From Actinomycetes bacterium (GTDB taxonomy: Bacteria; Actinomycetota; Acidimicrobiia; Acidimicrobiales; Bog-793): a DNA stretch of 50,100 bases. The stretch is from assembly GCA_021809805.1 (NCBI GenBank), contig JAJZKA010000005.1, positions 1-50,100 on the forward strand, in the 5' to 3' direction. Position numbers and translations under genes: made by a program. Within the stretch, counting starts at the first letter, position 1. Each line of letters starts with the position of its first letter. Of this stretch, positions 25,580-35,655 are shown piece after piece. The notes under the pieces were generated by a model, which was not told where the DNA came from, searched no databases, and was given only the letters and a program-made list of their open reading frames with translations.

Positions 25580-26511
25580 TCATGCTGCAGAGGCGTGCAC
25601 GCGCGCGGTGGCCGCCGCGTGCACGAGTGAAGGACCGACGACGTTGCGCAGCACCCCCGCCAGGCTGAGCGCGGCGGCGCGGGTGAGCAGCGGTCCGGCG
25701 ACCGGCACGATGCCGGCGGAGCTCGGCGGCCATAGCCGAAGCCCGAGAAGTTGCCGTGCCCAGGTGGGCATGAGCTCGATCGCAGCCGCCGAGATGATGC
25801 GGTGGGCCATCTGGTCTGATCGCGAGGTCCCGAGCGGCTGGCGGAGGAAGGCGACCGCTTCCTTGGCGGCGGGGGTGGCGGACAGAGCGGGATGAACCGC
25901 GCGGAAATAACTCCGCACCGAAGAGACGCGCTCGGGGATCTCGCGGCCGCCGAGGCGCTCGCCGAGCACGGCGACCTCAGCGAGGTAGCGATCCTTTTCC
26001 TCCGCGAGCAGGGGCCGCAGTGAATAGCGCTGGTAGGAGCGCAAGATGCTCCACATCTCGGTCGTGTGCACCCAGGTGACGAGGTCGGGATCGCCCGCTG
26101 AGTAGGCGCGGCCGTCCGACGCCACCCCCTGCACGTGCACGTGCACCCGCTTGACGGTGCCGATCAGCTCCTCGACGAGGGGCATCCCGCCGAAGCTGGT
26201 GCCGGCGACGTAGCGAGCGGTGCGCTGGAAGCGCCCGAGCGGGTCCTCGCGGTAACGGGAGTGGTCGGCGACGCCCGCCATGGCGAGCGGGTGGAGCGTC
26301 TGCAGCATGAGCGCGGAGAAGCCACCGATCAACATGACCGGGAGGTCGGCATGCACGCGCCAGACGAGCGAGCCGGGCCCGAACAGTCCGGGGTCGCCGA
26401 CGGGCTGGCGGTACTCCTCGAGCTCGGCCTCACTCGGCCCCACGCCGAGCCCTTCGCGCAGCGCGACGACTGCCGCGTCGCGGAGCGCCGCGAACGGCAA
26501 GGAGGCAGCCC

Positions 26512-26515
<4 letters not shown>
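25580..26515 (-). CDS. oxygenase MpaB-family (DUF2236) protein
   Basis: The 311-residue protein matches the MpaB/latex-clearing-protein catalytic domain, a heme-binding family of oxygenases and unassigned proteins. The characteristic region is [20 protein letters not shown] followed by [20 protein letters not shown], then [16 protein letters not shown]. Histidines at the first of these are likely heme ligands. ATG 26515 overlaps the lepA stop (ATGA). Substrate unknown; pairing with lepA gives no clue. Confidence 0.84.
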
Positions 26516-28299
<1,784 letters not shown>

Positions 28300-28402
28300 C
28301 CGACCATCGTGCCATCTCCTCAGCCCTGGTCGGTCTGGGCGGAGGGCACTGCTCTCGCTGCTAGGATGCTCAACTCGTTACCCACCGCGCCCGTGAGGAC
28401 CA

Positions 28403-28678
28403 ATGGCGAACATCAAGAGTCAGATCAAGCGGAACCGGCAGAATGAGCAGCGGCGCGAGCGCAACAAGGCCGTGCGTTCGGAGCTGAAGACCCGCGCCAA
28501 GCGGGTGCTCGGTTCCGCCCAGGCGAGCGCCGAGGAGACGCCGGAGCTGCTGCGTGCTGCCGTCCGCCGCATCGACCAGGCCGCGACCAAGGGCGTCATC
28601 CATAAGAACCAGGCAGCTCGCCGCAAGTCCCGCCTGATGCGACGGATCAACGAGCTCGTCGCAAAAAGCGCGAGCTAG
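28403..28678 (+). CDS. rpsT: 30S ribosomal protein S20
   Basis: Primary rRNA-binding protein of the small subunit, 91 residues, highly basic: MANIKSQIKRNRQNEQRRER start and RRKSRLMRRINELVAK end. GAGGA precedes ATG 28403 by four bases. Gene is divergent from lepA across a 103-base promoter region and converges with the GH18 gene. Confidence 0.97.
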   Translation: MANIKSQIKRNRQNEQRRERNKAVRSELKTRAKRVLGSAQASAEETPELLRAAVRRIDQAATKGVIHKNQAARRKSRLMRRINELVAKSAS

Positions 28679-28684
28679 AGCGCT

Positions 28685-28699
28685 CGCCCCTAGGGGGCG
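28685..28699. terminator. possible bidirectional hairpin between rpsT and GH18 gene
   Basis: CGCCCC pairs with GGGGCG around a three-base loop between two convergent stops; it contains the GH18 stop codon. There is no T tract on either side, so intrinsic termination is doubtful. Confidence 0.3.
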
Positions 28700-30003
28700 G
28701 GGGGGATCAGGGGCAGCTTGGCCGGTGGCTGTGGACCGTCGAGGGCTCGCAGCATCGCCTGCTGACTGCCTTCGGCACCAAAGGCCCATGCGCCGACACC
28801 GGCGAGGTGCTCATCCATCGCCAAGGCCGTCTTCAGCGCGATCGAGACCGGGTTGTCATACCAGGTCTGGTGGTCGCTGCCCTGGAAGTGAAAGCGCGTG
28901 TAGGGCGTCGACGAGCCCGGGTCCCAGTAGGCGGGGTGGGCGGCGCTCACGATTTGCGCGTAGGTGACCGCCACCGGATCGCGCTTGAGCGTCGGCGCGC
29001 CCGGTGTCTCATCGATCGTCGTGAAGTCATAGCCATAAAAGGGCACGCCCAAGATCAACTTGGCGGGTGACACCACGGCCCCGTACTGCAGCAGCGTCTG
29101 GACGTCGCTCAGGCCGAGCGATGGGCTCGCGAGCGGTGCATTGGGTGTCGCCGCGGCGTTCGATTGCATGTCGTAGCCCATCACGAACAGCTGGCTGACC
29201 AGTGGTGCGAGCGAGCTGATGGCAAAGAAGCCGTGGTCTACGGCGGATTGGGGGTAGGTGTCGAGCACGAGCTCGCCGCGAGGATCAACCCGCTTCAGTG
29301 CCGTCGAGAGATCGCCGACGAAGTGCACGAAGGCCGCACGCTCGCTTGCCTTGGTGCCTTCGATGTCGATGTCGATGCCATCCAGCCGATCGGCGCGCAG
29401 CAGCGGGACGAGCGCCGCCGCCAGCCTTGCGGCGTGTGCACTCGGGGAAGCGAGCAATGCGGCGATGCTCGACGGGGTGTCCTGGGTGACGGTGAGGAGC
29501 ACGCGGTCACCGGCGCGGTGCGCCGTGGCGACCAAGGACGAAAAGGCCGAGCTCTGAAAGCCCTTCCAGCCGGGATCGCCGGTCTGCAGGCTGCCATTTG
29601 GCGCGATCGTCACGCCGTAGTAGGCGAGCACGGTGGCATCCGCGTAGTCCGCCGGGGTGAGGGCACCGAGGGACCAGTACGGAACGTAGCCGAGGACGAG
29701 GTGGCGGGGCAGCCTCCGGCGGAACAGGGCTGGCGGCGTCTGCGGCGCGCGAGCGCCGATCCGATCGGGCAGGTTGACCGCGACCGCGGTGGCGGCGCGG
29801 CTGGCCATCGCGGTCTCCTGTTTGAGGAGCCGCGCCCGGACGCGCGCCTGCGCGGCCGCCCGCTCGGCCGCCCGCTCGGCCGCGATCTGCTGGGGGGAGG
29901 GCCCGCTGAATGCACCGAGCCCGGTTGCCGCGCCAAAACCGATCGTGAGAAGCGCGGCGAGCGCGGCCACAAGGGCGCGCATGCGCCGCTTGCGTGCAGC
30001 CAC
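28690..30003 (-). CDS. exported glycoside hydrolase family 18 protein
   Basis: The 437-residue protein has a basic N-terminus and hydrophobic segment (residues 9-31), then an Ala/Arg/Glu coiled segment (40-60) and a TIM barrel starting LVLGYVPYW. The GH18 catalytic signature DxxDxDxE is intact at D208-E215 (DGIDIDIE), and FVMGYDMQ and GVGAWAFGAE follow. Such enzymes cleave chitin or peptidoglycan-type glycans; the resemblance to YaaH-type wall hydrolases suggests cell-wall or spore work. GTG 30003 is divergent from gltX by 65 bases. Confidence 0.85.
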   Translation of the reverse strand: MAARKRRMRALVAALAALLTIGFGAATGLGAFSGPSPQQIAAERAAERAAAQARVRARLLKQETAMASRAATAVAVNLPDRIGARAPQTPPALFRRRLPRHLVLGYVPYWSLGALTPADYADATVLAYYGVTIAPNGSLQTGDPGWKGFQSSAFSSLVATAHRAGDRVLLTVTQDTPSSIAALLASPSAHAARLAAALVPLLRADRLDGIDIDIEGTKASERAAFVHFVGDLSTALKRVDPRGELVLDTYPQSAVDHGFFAISSLAPLVSQLFVMGYDMQSNAAATPNAPLASPSLGLSDVQTLLQYGAVVSPAKLILGVPFYGYDFTTIDETPGAPTLKRDPVAVTYAQIVSAAHPAYWDPGSSTPYTRFHFQGSDHQTWYDNPVSIALKTALAMDEHLAGVGAWAFGAEGSQQAMLRALDGPQPPAKLPLIPPAP

Positions 30004-30068
30004 GACCCGGGAGCGTACAAGCTCGTCCGTCCGCCGAGGCGCGCGCGGTGGCTACGCTTCCGGCACCG

Positions 30069-31499
30069 ATGAGCGATTCTTCCGCCCCCATCTCGCCGCG
30101 GGTGCGCTTCGCGCCGTCCCCGACTGGCTACTTCCACGTTGGTGGTGCCCGCACCGCGCTTTTCAACTGGCTTCTCGCCCGCCGTCTCGGTGGTCGCTTC
30201 GTGCTGCGGATCGAAGACACCGATCGCGAGCGGAGCGACCCAGCCTGGACCGAGGGCATCTTGTCGGCCCTCACCTGGCTCGGCGTCGCCTGGGACGAGG
30301 GTCCCTTCTTCCAGTCCGAGCGCCGACACCTCTACGATGCGGCTGCGGCGCGTCTGTTCGCCGAGGGCCGGGCCTATGCATGCGACTGCTCGCCTGAGAC
30401 GGTAAAGGCCCGGACCGACCAGCGCGCCGTCCCCGGCTACGACGGTTTCTGTCGCGGCCGGGCACTGCCCTTCGAACGGGGTCGGGCCCTGCGTTATCGC
30501 GTGCCGGATGAAGGGACGACGGTCGTCCATGACCTCGTGCGTGGGGACGTGGAGTTCCAGAACGCCACCATCGAGGACTTCGTACTGGTGAAGTCCAACG
30601 GCGATCCCCTGTTCGTGCTCGCCGTCGTCGTGGACGACCTCGACATGGCGATCACTCATGTGATTCGCGCCGAAGAGCACCTGCCCACCACCCCCAAGGC
30701 CGTGTTGCTGTGGGATGCACTCGCCGATGGCCACCCGCTCCCGGCATTCGCCCACGTCCCGGTGTTGGTGAACGAGCGTCGCCAGAAGCTTTCCAAGCGC
30801 CGCGATCGAGTCGCGGTGGAGGACTACCGGGCGCTCGGCTACCTCCCCGAGGCGATGGTGAACTATCTCGCGCTCCTCGGCTGGTCGCCGGCAGACGGTC
30901 GCGAGGTGCTGAGCCGCCAGGAGATGATCGACGAATTTCGCCTCGAGGACGTGCTGCGCTCGCCCGCCTTCTTTGACGAGCGCAGGCTGCTCCACTTCAA
31001 CGGCTTATACCTGCGGGCGCTGAGCGTCGATGAGTTCATCGAGCGGGCCCGCCCCTTCCTCGAGAGCGATCAGGTGCCCTGGCGGCCCGAGCACTTCGAC
31101 ACGGCCGTCTTCTCTGCGCTGGCGCCGCTGGTGCAAGAGCGTGCTGGCACGCTTGGCGAGGTTCCAGGGCTCGTCGAGTTCCTCTTCGCCGAACCCTTCG
31201 AGCCCGATCCGGACGCCTTTGCGAAGGCCATCGCGTCCGACCCCGAAGCTGGTCGGATCCTCGAGGCGGCGATCGCGATCCTCGAGTCGGTGGAGTTTTC
31301 ACCAGCGGCGCTGCGCCGGGCGATCGAAGAGGTCGCAGAACAAGCGGGGCGCAAGCTCGGCAAAGCGCAGGCGCCCATTCGCGTCGCCACCATGGGCCGC
31401 AGCACCGGGCTGCCGTTGTTCGAGTCCCTCGAGGCGCTGGGTCGCGAACGCACCCTCGAGCGCCTCAATGCGGCGCTCGGGCGGATACCGGGCGCATGA
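30069..31499 (+). CDS. gltX: glutamate--tRNA ligase
   Basis: Class I aminoacyl-tRNA synthetase, 476 residues. The HIGH-like APSPTGYFHVGGART and KLSKRRD motifs are present, with the zinc-type cysteines of YACDCSPE and GFCRG. ATG 30069 was preferred to an upstream in-frame start in the promoter region. It is followed by tRNA-Gln and tRNA-Glu genes; no glutaminyl-tRNA synthetase is seen, so it may charge both in the GatCAB pathway (inference). Confidence 0.96.
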   Translation: MSDSSAPISPRVRFAPSPTGYFHVGGARTALFNWLLARRLGGRFVLRIEDTDRERSDPAWTEGILSALTWLGVAWDEGPFFQSERRHLYDAAAARLFAEGRAYACDCSPETVKARTDQRAVPGYDGFCRGRALPFERGRALRYRVPDEGTTVVHDLVRGDVEFQNATIEDFVLVKSNGDPLFVLAVVVDDLDMAITHVIRAEEHLPTTPKAVLLWDALADGHPLPAFAHVPVLVNERRQKLSKRRDRVAVEDYRALGYLPEAMVNYLALLGWSPADGREVLSRQEMIDEFRLEDVLRSPAFFDERRLLHFNGLYLRALSVDEFIERARPFLESDQVPWRPEHFDTAVFSALAPLVQERAGTLGEVPGLVEFLFAEPFEPDPDAFAKAIASDPEAGRILEAAIAILESVEFSPAALRRAIEEVAEQAGRKLGKAQAPIRVATMGRSTGLPLFESLEALGRERTLERLNAALGRIPGA

Positions 31500-31563
31500 G
31501 GGTGGCCGATCTGGGCCGTTGGTGAGATCGCCTCACGAAGGGCTAGCATGACCGGGCCATCTT

Positions 31564-31635
31564 TCGGGGGTGGTGTAATCGGCAACACGACAGGTTCTGG
31601 CCCTGTTATTGGGGGTTCGAGTCCTCCCCCCCGAG
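31564..31635 (+). tRNA. tRNA-Gln (CTG)
   Basis: Cloverleaf: acceptor TCGGGGG/CCCCCGA, anticodon stem ACAGG/CCTGT with loop TTCTGGC (anticodon CTG), T-arm GGGGG-TTCGAGT-CCTCC. CCA is not encoded. It lies 64 bases after gltX and 89 bases before tRNA-Glu. Confidence 0.93.
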
Positions 31636-31724
31636 CGAAGTGTCGGAGTGGGCAAAGACCGGGCGAGGCGTCTCGACCGGTCGGGTTTCGTTCCGGCCCT
31701 GCGTTGCCGGCCTGCCGGCAGCAC

Positions 31725-31800
31725 GGCCCCATCGTCTAGAGGCCAAGGACACCACCCTCTCAAGGTGGAGGCACGGGTTCGAATCCCGTTGGGGCTGCCA
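31725..31800 (+). tRNA. tRNA-Glu (CTC), integration site of the island array
   Basis: Acceptor GGCCCCA pairs with TGGGGCT (terminal G-T), anticodon stem CCACC/GGTGG with loop CTCTCAA (anticodon CTC), T-arm ACGGG-TTCGAAT-CCCGT, and CCA is encoded. Its 3' 44-49 bases are repeated three times downstream, marking it as the attachment site of integrated elements. Confidence 0.95.
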
Positions 31801-31860
31801 CTCAAAATCCCAGTTCAGCAGCCTAAAGCTGCGAGCTGTGGATAGCCAGAAGAGGGCCGC

Positions 31861-31882
31861 AGGGCCGGTAGAGAGCCGGTTC
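31861..31882. repeat. arm-type repeat, left copy of element 1
   Basis: AGGGCCGGTAGAGAGCCGG plus TTC; matches 21 of 22 bases of 34614-34635 in direct orientation. Both copies lie 60-120 bases inside the element ends and are each accompanied by a GTGGATA-type motif, as tyrosine-integrase arm sites would be. Confidence 0.6.
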
Positions 31883-31929
31883 GTTCGAGAGCTACCTGCC
31901 TAGGGCCGGCCCTGAGTACCTTGGGGTGC

Positions 31930-32240
31930 GTGGCAGGCCGCAGCTCGTTTGGGCAGACGAAGAAGACCGCATCGGGTCGCTACCGCGCCTTCTACGAGCG
32001 AGACCGCGTCGTGCACACGGCGGGCCACACGTTCCCGAACAAGCGCCAGGCGGATGCCTGGCTGCGCCAGGAGTGGGAGCGGATCAGCAACGGCGCCTGG
32101 ACGGCGCCCCGCAGCGCTCAGATGACGCTGCGCGAGTTCGTCGAGCAGGAGTGGTGGCCCGTCATGGGGCAGGTGGGCATTTCCCAGGCGTGGAGGCCGT
32201 TTACGACCGCGTCGAATGCGAGCGATATGGGCTGCAGTGT
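31930..32240 (+). pseudogene. truncated phage-type integrase, N-terminal part
   Basis: The frame from GTG 31930 encodes the arm-binding domain of a tyrosine integrase (GRYRAFYERDRVVHT, FPNKRQADAWLRQEWERI, WTAPRSAQMTLREFVEQ) and then loses similarity near 32170. Core-binding and catalytic domains are missing. The open frame continues antisense to the signal peptidase but is not integrase-like there. Its place directly after the tRNA identifies it as the original integrase of element 1. Confidence 0.7.
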
Positions 32241-32277
32241 GGGCCATGAGAGTAGGAGCGTTGCGGCCGCTCACGCG

Positions 32278-32886
32278 TCATCCGACGAGCGTGGACACCG
32301 GAATTGGAGATGTCAGCAAGTGACCATTGCGGATGAACACGTCAAAGACCTCGCCGACAATGTACGAAGCGGGTACCGTCCCCCAATAGCGCGAGTCATA
32401 GGAGATTTCCTGGCAGTCGCCCATGACGAAGTAGTGGCCGGCCGGAATGTGAGTTCTCTGGATGTTCAGGTCGCGTTGGGCGCACGGCTGCTCGCCTGGC
32501 CCAGCGACGACGCCGACGAGGTTCGGCAACCACGGTGTGGCGAGCGGCCTGCCGTTGATATAGATCGTGTCGGCCCTCGAGCTGATCGTCTCACCGGGCA
32601 TTCCAATCACCCTCTCGACAAGTTCGCTGTCCTGGAGCATTGGGTCTGCAGGAACGCGACGGAGTACGACGACTTCACCGCGGTAAATGTGGGACCGCGC
32701 GCGCCAAGAGTCCACGACGAGGATGCGGTCTCCAGCATGGAGGGTCGGCGCCATCGACCCTGACCGCACGGTGAAAACAGCGAGACCACCGGACATCCGC
32801 TCCGCACCGCCTGCCGTCGCTGGTGGCAGGGCAAGGGTTGCCACCACGGAGGCAGCGGCCCACACAAACCGAGCTCGTCTTTGCAC
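32278..32886 (-). CDS. signal peptidase I-like protein (S26), catalytic Lys apparently replaced
   Basis: A 202-residue protein anchored by one N-terminal TM segment (about residues 7-26) with the S26 motifs: SGSMAPTL (Ser44), YRGEVVVLRR, RVIGMPGE, and the box MGDCQEISYDSRYWGTVP. The general-base lysine normally sits just before RVIG; here that residue is Glu91 (LVERVIG). The protein may be inactive, use another base, or my alignment may be off. GTG 32886 has AAGGGG eight bases upstream. An S26 peptidase as island cargo without a pilus or sortase substrate nearby is unusual. Confidence 0.8.
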   Translation of the reverse strand: MQRRARFVWAAASVVATLALPPATAGGAERMSGGLAVFTVRSGSMAPTLHAGDRILVVDSWRARSHIYRGEVVVLRRVPADPMLQDSELVERVIGMPGETISSRADTIYINGRPLATPWLPNLVGVVAGPGEQPCAQRDLNIQRTHIPAGHYFVMGDCQEISYDSRYWGTVPASYIVGEVFDVFIRNGHLLTSPIPVSTLVG

Positions 32887-32933
32887 GGGCGTGCCCCTTA
32901 CGTGCCGTGACTCTCTCTTTGTACGGCTCCTCG

Positions 32934-33089
32934 CTAGATCGTGTGGATTTCGGGTAGAGAGCGCTTCCCGGCCTCTTTGTCGAAGGCCACCGACGTCACC
33001 TGCCACGGTGGCACCAGGTCCAAGGCGGCGCCGAACATCGCGAACAGACGTTGATCGTCGAGTTGGCCCACCTCCCTGTCGACGCGCAT
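32934..33089 (-). pseudogene. ISL3-family transposase N-terminal fragment
   Basis: A 51-residue frame (ATG 33089) reads QLDDQRLFAMFGAALDLVPP then WQVTSVAFDKEAGK, resembling the start of ISL3 transposases. The zinc-finger and DDE domains are absent. It is a relic inside element 1. Confidence 0.5.
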
Positions 33090-33120
33090 CCGGCTGGAGT
33101 CGAAGTTACCTCAAGGGGTG

Positions 33121-33480
33121 TCAGAAGCTGGGGAGCCCACCCGCACTATCTAGCGAGGAGCCCTTCATACGCGCGGCGCCGAGCCTAAGGCCCAGGCGTT
33201 CCATTGGAGACAACCCGACCTCCTCGCCCAAGCCCGTCATCTCGTCCGCCGGCAGGTGCGCCACCCACCCGGCCATGAGGGCCAACCACGCCAGGTCGTC
33301 CCGACTCTCCGGCAACGTCTCAATGACGCCCCGTTCCTCGTCTGGCCACCCCACATGAGCAGGTGAGGCGACCTCCCCGATGGCCTCGTCGAGGTCGACG
33401 AGGAGGGGCCGGGGGAGGCTGGCGGTGAGGGGTGCCGTGGGGCCGGTGGGCAAGCTCGGGGAGATGGCGGGGGGTTGCAA
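33121..33480 (-). CDS. hypothetical protein
   Basis: From TTG 33480 the frame gives 119 residues, with an organised acidic half: LLVDLDEAIGEVASPAHVGW, then PESRDDLAWLALMAGWVAHL and GLSPMERLGLRLGAARM. No family recognised. It starts 8 bases after the DUF6941-like stop on the same strand, suggesting a two-gene unit. The start is uncertain because no ATG or GTG suits. Confidence 0.42.
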   Translation of the reverse strand: MQPPAISPSLPTGPTAPLTASLPRPLLVDLDEAIGEVASPAHVGWPDEERGVIETLPESRDDLAWLALMAGWVAHLPADEMTGLGEEVGLSPMERLGLRLGAARMKGSSLDSAGGLPSF

Positions 33481-33488
33481 GGTCGAAA

Positions 33489-33917
33489 TCAAAGGGGTGG
33501 AATCTTGAGTTCGTCGCGGTGAAGGACCCAGAAGTCCAGCTCCTTGGTTGTTGCCGGGTCGTGATCGATTGTGGCGGTGAGGCGGTGGCGGCCGAACTCC
33601 TTGGTGGCCACCGCCTTGAAGGACAGAACGAGCGGAAGAGCTTGAGCCTCCCCGTCCTCGAGACGTTGTGCGCGCTCCATTTTGAACGCCCCCATGGCCA
33701 CAGCCGCGGCATTCCCGCTTGGATCGGTGATGCGAACTTCGATCTCGTGCGGCCGGCCGATCTGCTCCTGGGGACAGCTGATCAGGGTCGCGAAATCGAT
33801 CGAAAGCGGAGCAGGGAGCTGGGGGCGCCAAAGGCGCGCAATGCCTGCTCCAAGGACGTTCAGAAGCCCTTCGCGCACCGTCGCGGCATCACAAATGAGC
33901 GCCGCGACGATCTCCAC
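33489..33917 (-). CDS. DUF6941-like conserved hypothetical protein
   Basis: The 142-residue product begins MEIVAALICDAATVREGLLN then VLGAG, and continues with FATLISCPQEQIGRPHEIEV and RITDPSGN, the pattern of a family annotated DUF6941 (recalled, not searched). It looks like a beta-rich cytoplasmic protein of unknown role, often seen on accessory DNA. ATG 33917 lies 10 bases after the hicB stop, so it may be the third gene of the hicAB transcript. Confidence 0.68.
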   Translation of the reverse strand: MEIVAALICDAATVREGLLNVLGAGIARLWRPQLPAPLSIDFATLISCPQEQIGRPHEIEVRITDPSGNAAAVAMGAFKMERAQRLEDGEAQALPLVLSFKAVATKEFGRHRLTATIDHDPATTKELDFWVLHRDELKIPPL

Positions 33918-33927
33918 GGCACGCAGG

Positions 33928-34227
33928 TTACGCGGCTACGCGAGGCTCCGTCGTGACCACGTCGTAGCCGAAGTGCTCGCTCTCGGGGCGCTGTGTACCG
34001 TCCGCGACATTGACCGGGACATTGAAAAGCCCGGGGGCGATCTGTGCCATGAGCTCGATCTCTTCACCGGGCAGCATCTGGCGTGCCCCTTCCTCGGCGA
34101 GGCTGAGCAGCTCCGGGAGGTGGTCAGCCGCGGCGGAGAAGCCCTCCAGCTGATCCGACTCCGCCCACCAGGAGAAGAAAGGCTCTTCAGGCAGAGGCTC
34201 AAGATGAATCTGCAGGTAGATCTGCAT
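33928..34227 (-). CDS. hicB: HicB-like antitoxin
   Basis: Small acidic protein (99 residues) with a HicB-type beginning: alternating beta strand QIYLQIHLEPLPEEPFFSWW, then ESDQLEGFSAAADHLPELLS and a helical LAEEGARQML. No DNA-binding tail is evident. It follows hicA by six bases, the usual toxin-antitoxin order, so it should neutralise HicA. Confidence 0.72.
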   Translation of the reverse strand: MQIYLQIHLEPLPEEPFFSWWAESDQLEGFSAAADHLPELLSLAEEGARQMLPGEEIELMAQIAPGLFNVPVNVADGTQRPESEHFGYDVVTTEPRVAA

Positions 34228-34233
34228 TTCGTA

Positions 34234-34473
34234 TCAACCCCCGATTAGGGCGAGTGCGGCGTCCTCGGTAATTCCAACGTCCTTCACAAGGATTTTCTTT
34301 ACCAGGCCCGGAGCGAGCGTCTGTCCATCATGGAATGCGAGGTGCAGCTCAGGGTAGCGGGCGGACTTGAGTGTTGCATGAGAACCCTGCTGCCGTTCTA
34401 CGGAGTACCCAAGTGGCTCTCGCTCCAACACGCGCCGCAGCTCGCGAGCCTTGAGCGAGGGGAACTGAGGCAC
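34234..34473 (-). CDS. hicA: HicA-type mRNA interferase toxin
   Basis: YcfA/HicA fold: PSLKARELRRVLEREPLGYS, VERQQGSHATLKSARYPEL, then LAPGLVKKILVKDVGI. The GSH motif contains the catalytic histidine of this dsRBD-like RNase. GTG 34473 gives 79 residues, the family norm; a TTG at 34542 would add 23 residues with no homology. Codon use and base content here are visibly less GC-rich than in the core. Confidence 0.83.
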   Translation of the reverse strand: MPQFPSLKARELRRVLEREPLGYSVERQQGSHATLKSARYPELHLAFHDGQTLAPGLVKKILVKDVGITEDAALALIGG

Positions 34474-34613
34474 GCCTCGGGAGGCTACCGCGATGCCAGC
34501 TGCACGGCCGGGTCGTCGCCATTCATCAAGCTCCTGCGCCAAGTGCCTAGCACTCGGTGAGTCCTGAACACTCAGTCGTTCTCCGCTTTATGGAGGGGCA
34601 CGGGCGATCGTTC

Positions 34614-34635
34614 AGGGCCGGTAGAGGGCCGGTTC
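34614..34635. repeat. arm-type repeat, right copy of element 1
   Basis: Direct copy (21 of 22 bases) of 31861-31882, lying about 100 bases inside the right boundary of element 1. Together the two copies support element limits derived from the tRNA repeats. Confidence 0.6.
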
Positions 34636-34733
34636 TGTTTTTTGTAGTGGCGCGAGCATGCCCGTTCACTCATGCAAGTACCCAGCTAGTGGCGTTATGA
34701 CCTTGTGGATAACCAGCTCAGAGGGGGTATGGC

Positions 34734-34782
34734 CCACCCTCTCAAGGTGGAGGCACGGGTTCGAATCCCGTTGGGGCTGCCA
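34734..34782 (+). repeat. att repeat 2: copy of tRNA-Glu 3' half
   Basis: A 49-base perfect copy of tRNA-Glu positions 31752-31800, from the anticodon stem through CCA. It is the junction between elements 1 and 2. It lacks the acceptor 5' strand and D-arm, so it is not a tRNA gene. Confidence 0.93.
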
Positions 34783-35370
34783 GCAAAGTCGCAGTGCCGA
34801 GATCGTGTCAATCGACGGGGTGCCAGGGTAGGGGTCGAGGCGGCCGCCGTCGCGACCGATAGGCGATCCCCATCTGACACGCACAGCTGTTCGACCCGCA
34901 CCTGCAGCGGGCGTCCCGCAAGGGGTTCGGCTTGCGGGACAGTCGTGGATGGCGTCGGCGGACGGCGCCACTGTTCCCTATGCCACGGCGGCCTCCGCGG
35001 GCTGATAGAGATGGGCCGTCCCTCGCATGCCTCGCCGTCGGCCGTCGACGATCGCTGCTACGGGAGGGCTCTCGCCCTGGCCGACCAGTCGATGGCGAGG
35101 AGGTGGGGGACGGTCTCGGTGGTGGTCACGGCATGCTCTCCGGTGTCGTGGTCGGTTGCTGTCAGCGAGGACCCGGCCGGTTGCCAGCAGCCCGCCGCGA
35201 TGGCCCTCTACGAGTGACCACCGGGTGGTCCACCCTATTGACCGGTCACGACCTCACCTGTCACACCAACCTCCACCCTCACCGTCACGCAATAATTCTT
35301 GTCGCCGTCATTCGCCGCTATTGTCCTTCAGGCTCGGGCCGGAAGGGATCCCCCTTGTGTACAAGCGAGA
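34783..35370. other. gene-poor stretch of element 2
   Basis: No frame here looks like a protein; open frames on the plus strand have random composition and the minus strand is broken by stops. It includes the perfect hairpin at 34913-34940. Confidence 0.5.
34913..34940. repeat. perfect 10-bp inverted repeat
   Basis: GTCCCGCAAG (34913-34922) and CTTGCGGGAC (34931-34940) enclose an 8-base loop. No T tract follows on either strand, so a terminator is unlikely; an RNA structure or protein site is possible. Confidence 0.6.
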
Positions 35371-35655
35371 TCAGGCGGGGCGCGCCAGGTAATCGGCCAC
35401 GGCGCGACGCACGACATCGGATTCGCTCACGTGATCGACCTCCGCTCGCTTACGGATCTGGTCGCGCAGCTCGGGCGGGAAACGCACCGGCAAGCCCTTC
35501 GCTGGTGCCGAGCCGATCAAAGGGCGACCGGTTGGCCGAGGCGTGAGCTGGTCAAGCTCGTAGCCGACCTCGGCCTCGGTCGCGGCCCGTTCGATCACCT
35601 CATCGGTGACCGGCACTCCGTTGCTGGAACCGTAGGGCTTGGTGGTCATAATCAT
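35371..35655 (-). CDS. ribbon-helix-helix antitoxin
   Basis: A 94-residue protein whose C-terminal 45 residues (LPVRFPPELRDQIRKRAEVD then HVSESDVVRRAVADYL) form an RHH DNA-binding domain. The N-terminal part (ATEAEVGYELDQLTPRPTGR) resembles toxin-wrapping extensions. ATG 35655 overlaps the upstream gene stop (ATGA); ATG 35649 is possible too. It is expected to bind both the toxin and its own promoter. Confidence 0.78.
   Translation of the reverse strand: MIMTTKPYGSSNGVPVTDEVIERAATEAEVGYELDQLTPRPTGRPLIGSAPAKGLPVRFPPELRDQIRKRAEVDHVSESDVVRRAVADYLARPA

Larger units (their letters stand above)
31801..34782. mobile_element. integrated element 1 at tRNA-Glu
   Basis: Segment bounded by the tRNA-Glu gene and the 49-base perfect repeat of its 3' half (34734-34782). 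A truncated integrase lies next to the tRNA, as expected. The cargo is leftward: signal peptidase I, an ISL3 remnant, two hypotheticals and hicAB. A 22-base repeat, probably an integrase arm site, lies just inside both ends. With the integrase broken the element is likely immobile. Confidence 0.78.

Noticed and set aside
34734-34782. Additional tRNA-Glu genes at 34734, 36121 and 40930
   Set aside because: Each copy has only the anticodon-to-3' half; the acceptor 5' strand and D-arm are missing, so they are att repeats.
34913-34940. Rho-independent terminator in element 2
   Set aside because: The stem is perfect but neither strand has a T tract and no gene ends nearby.
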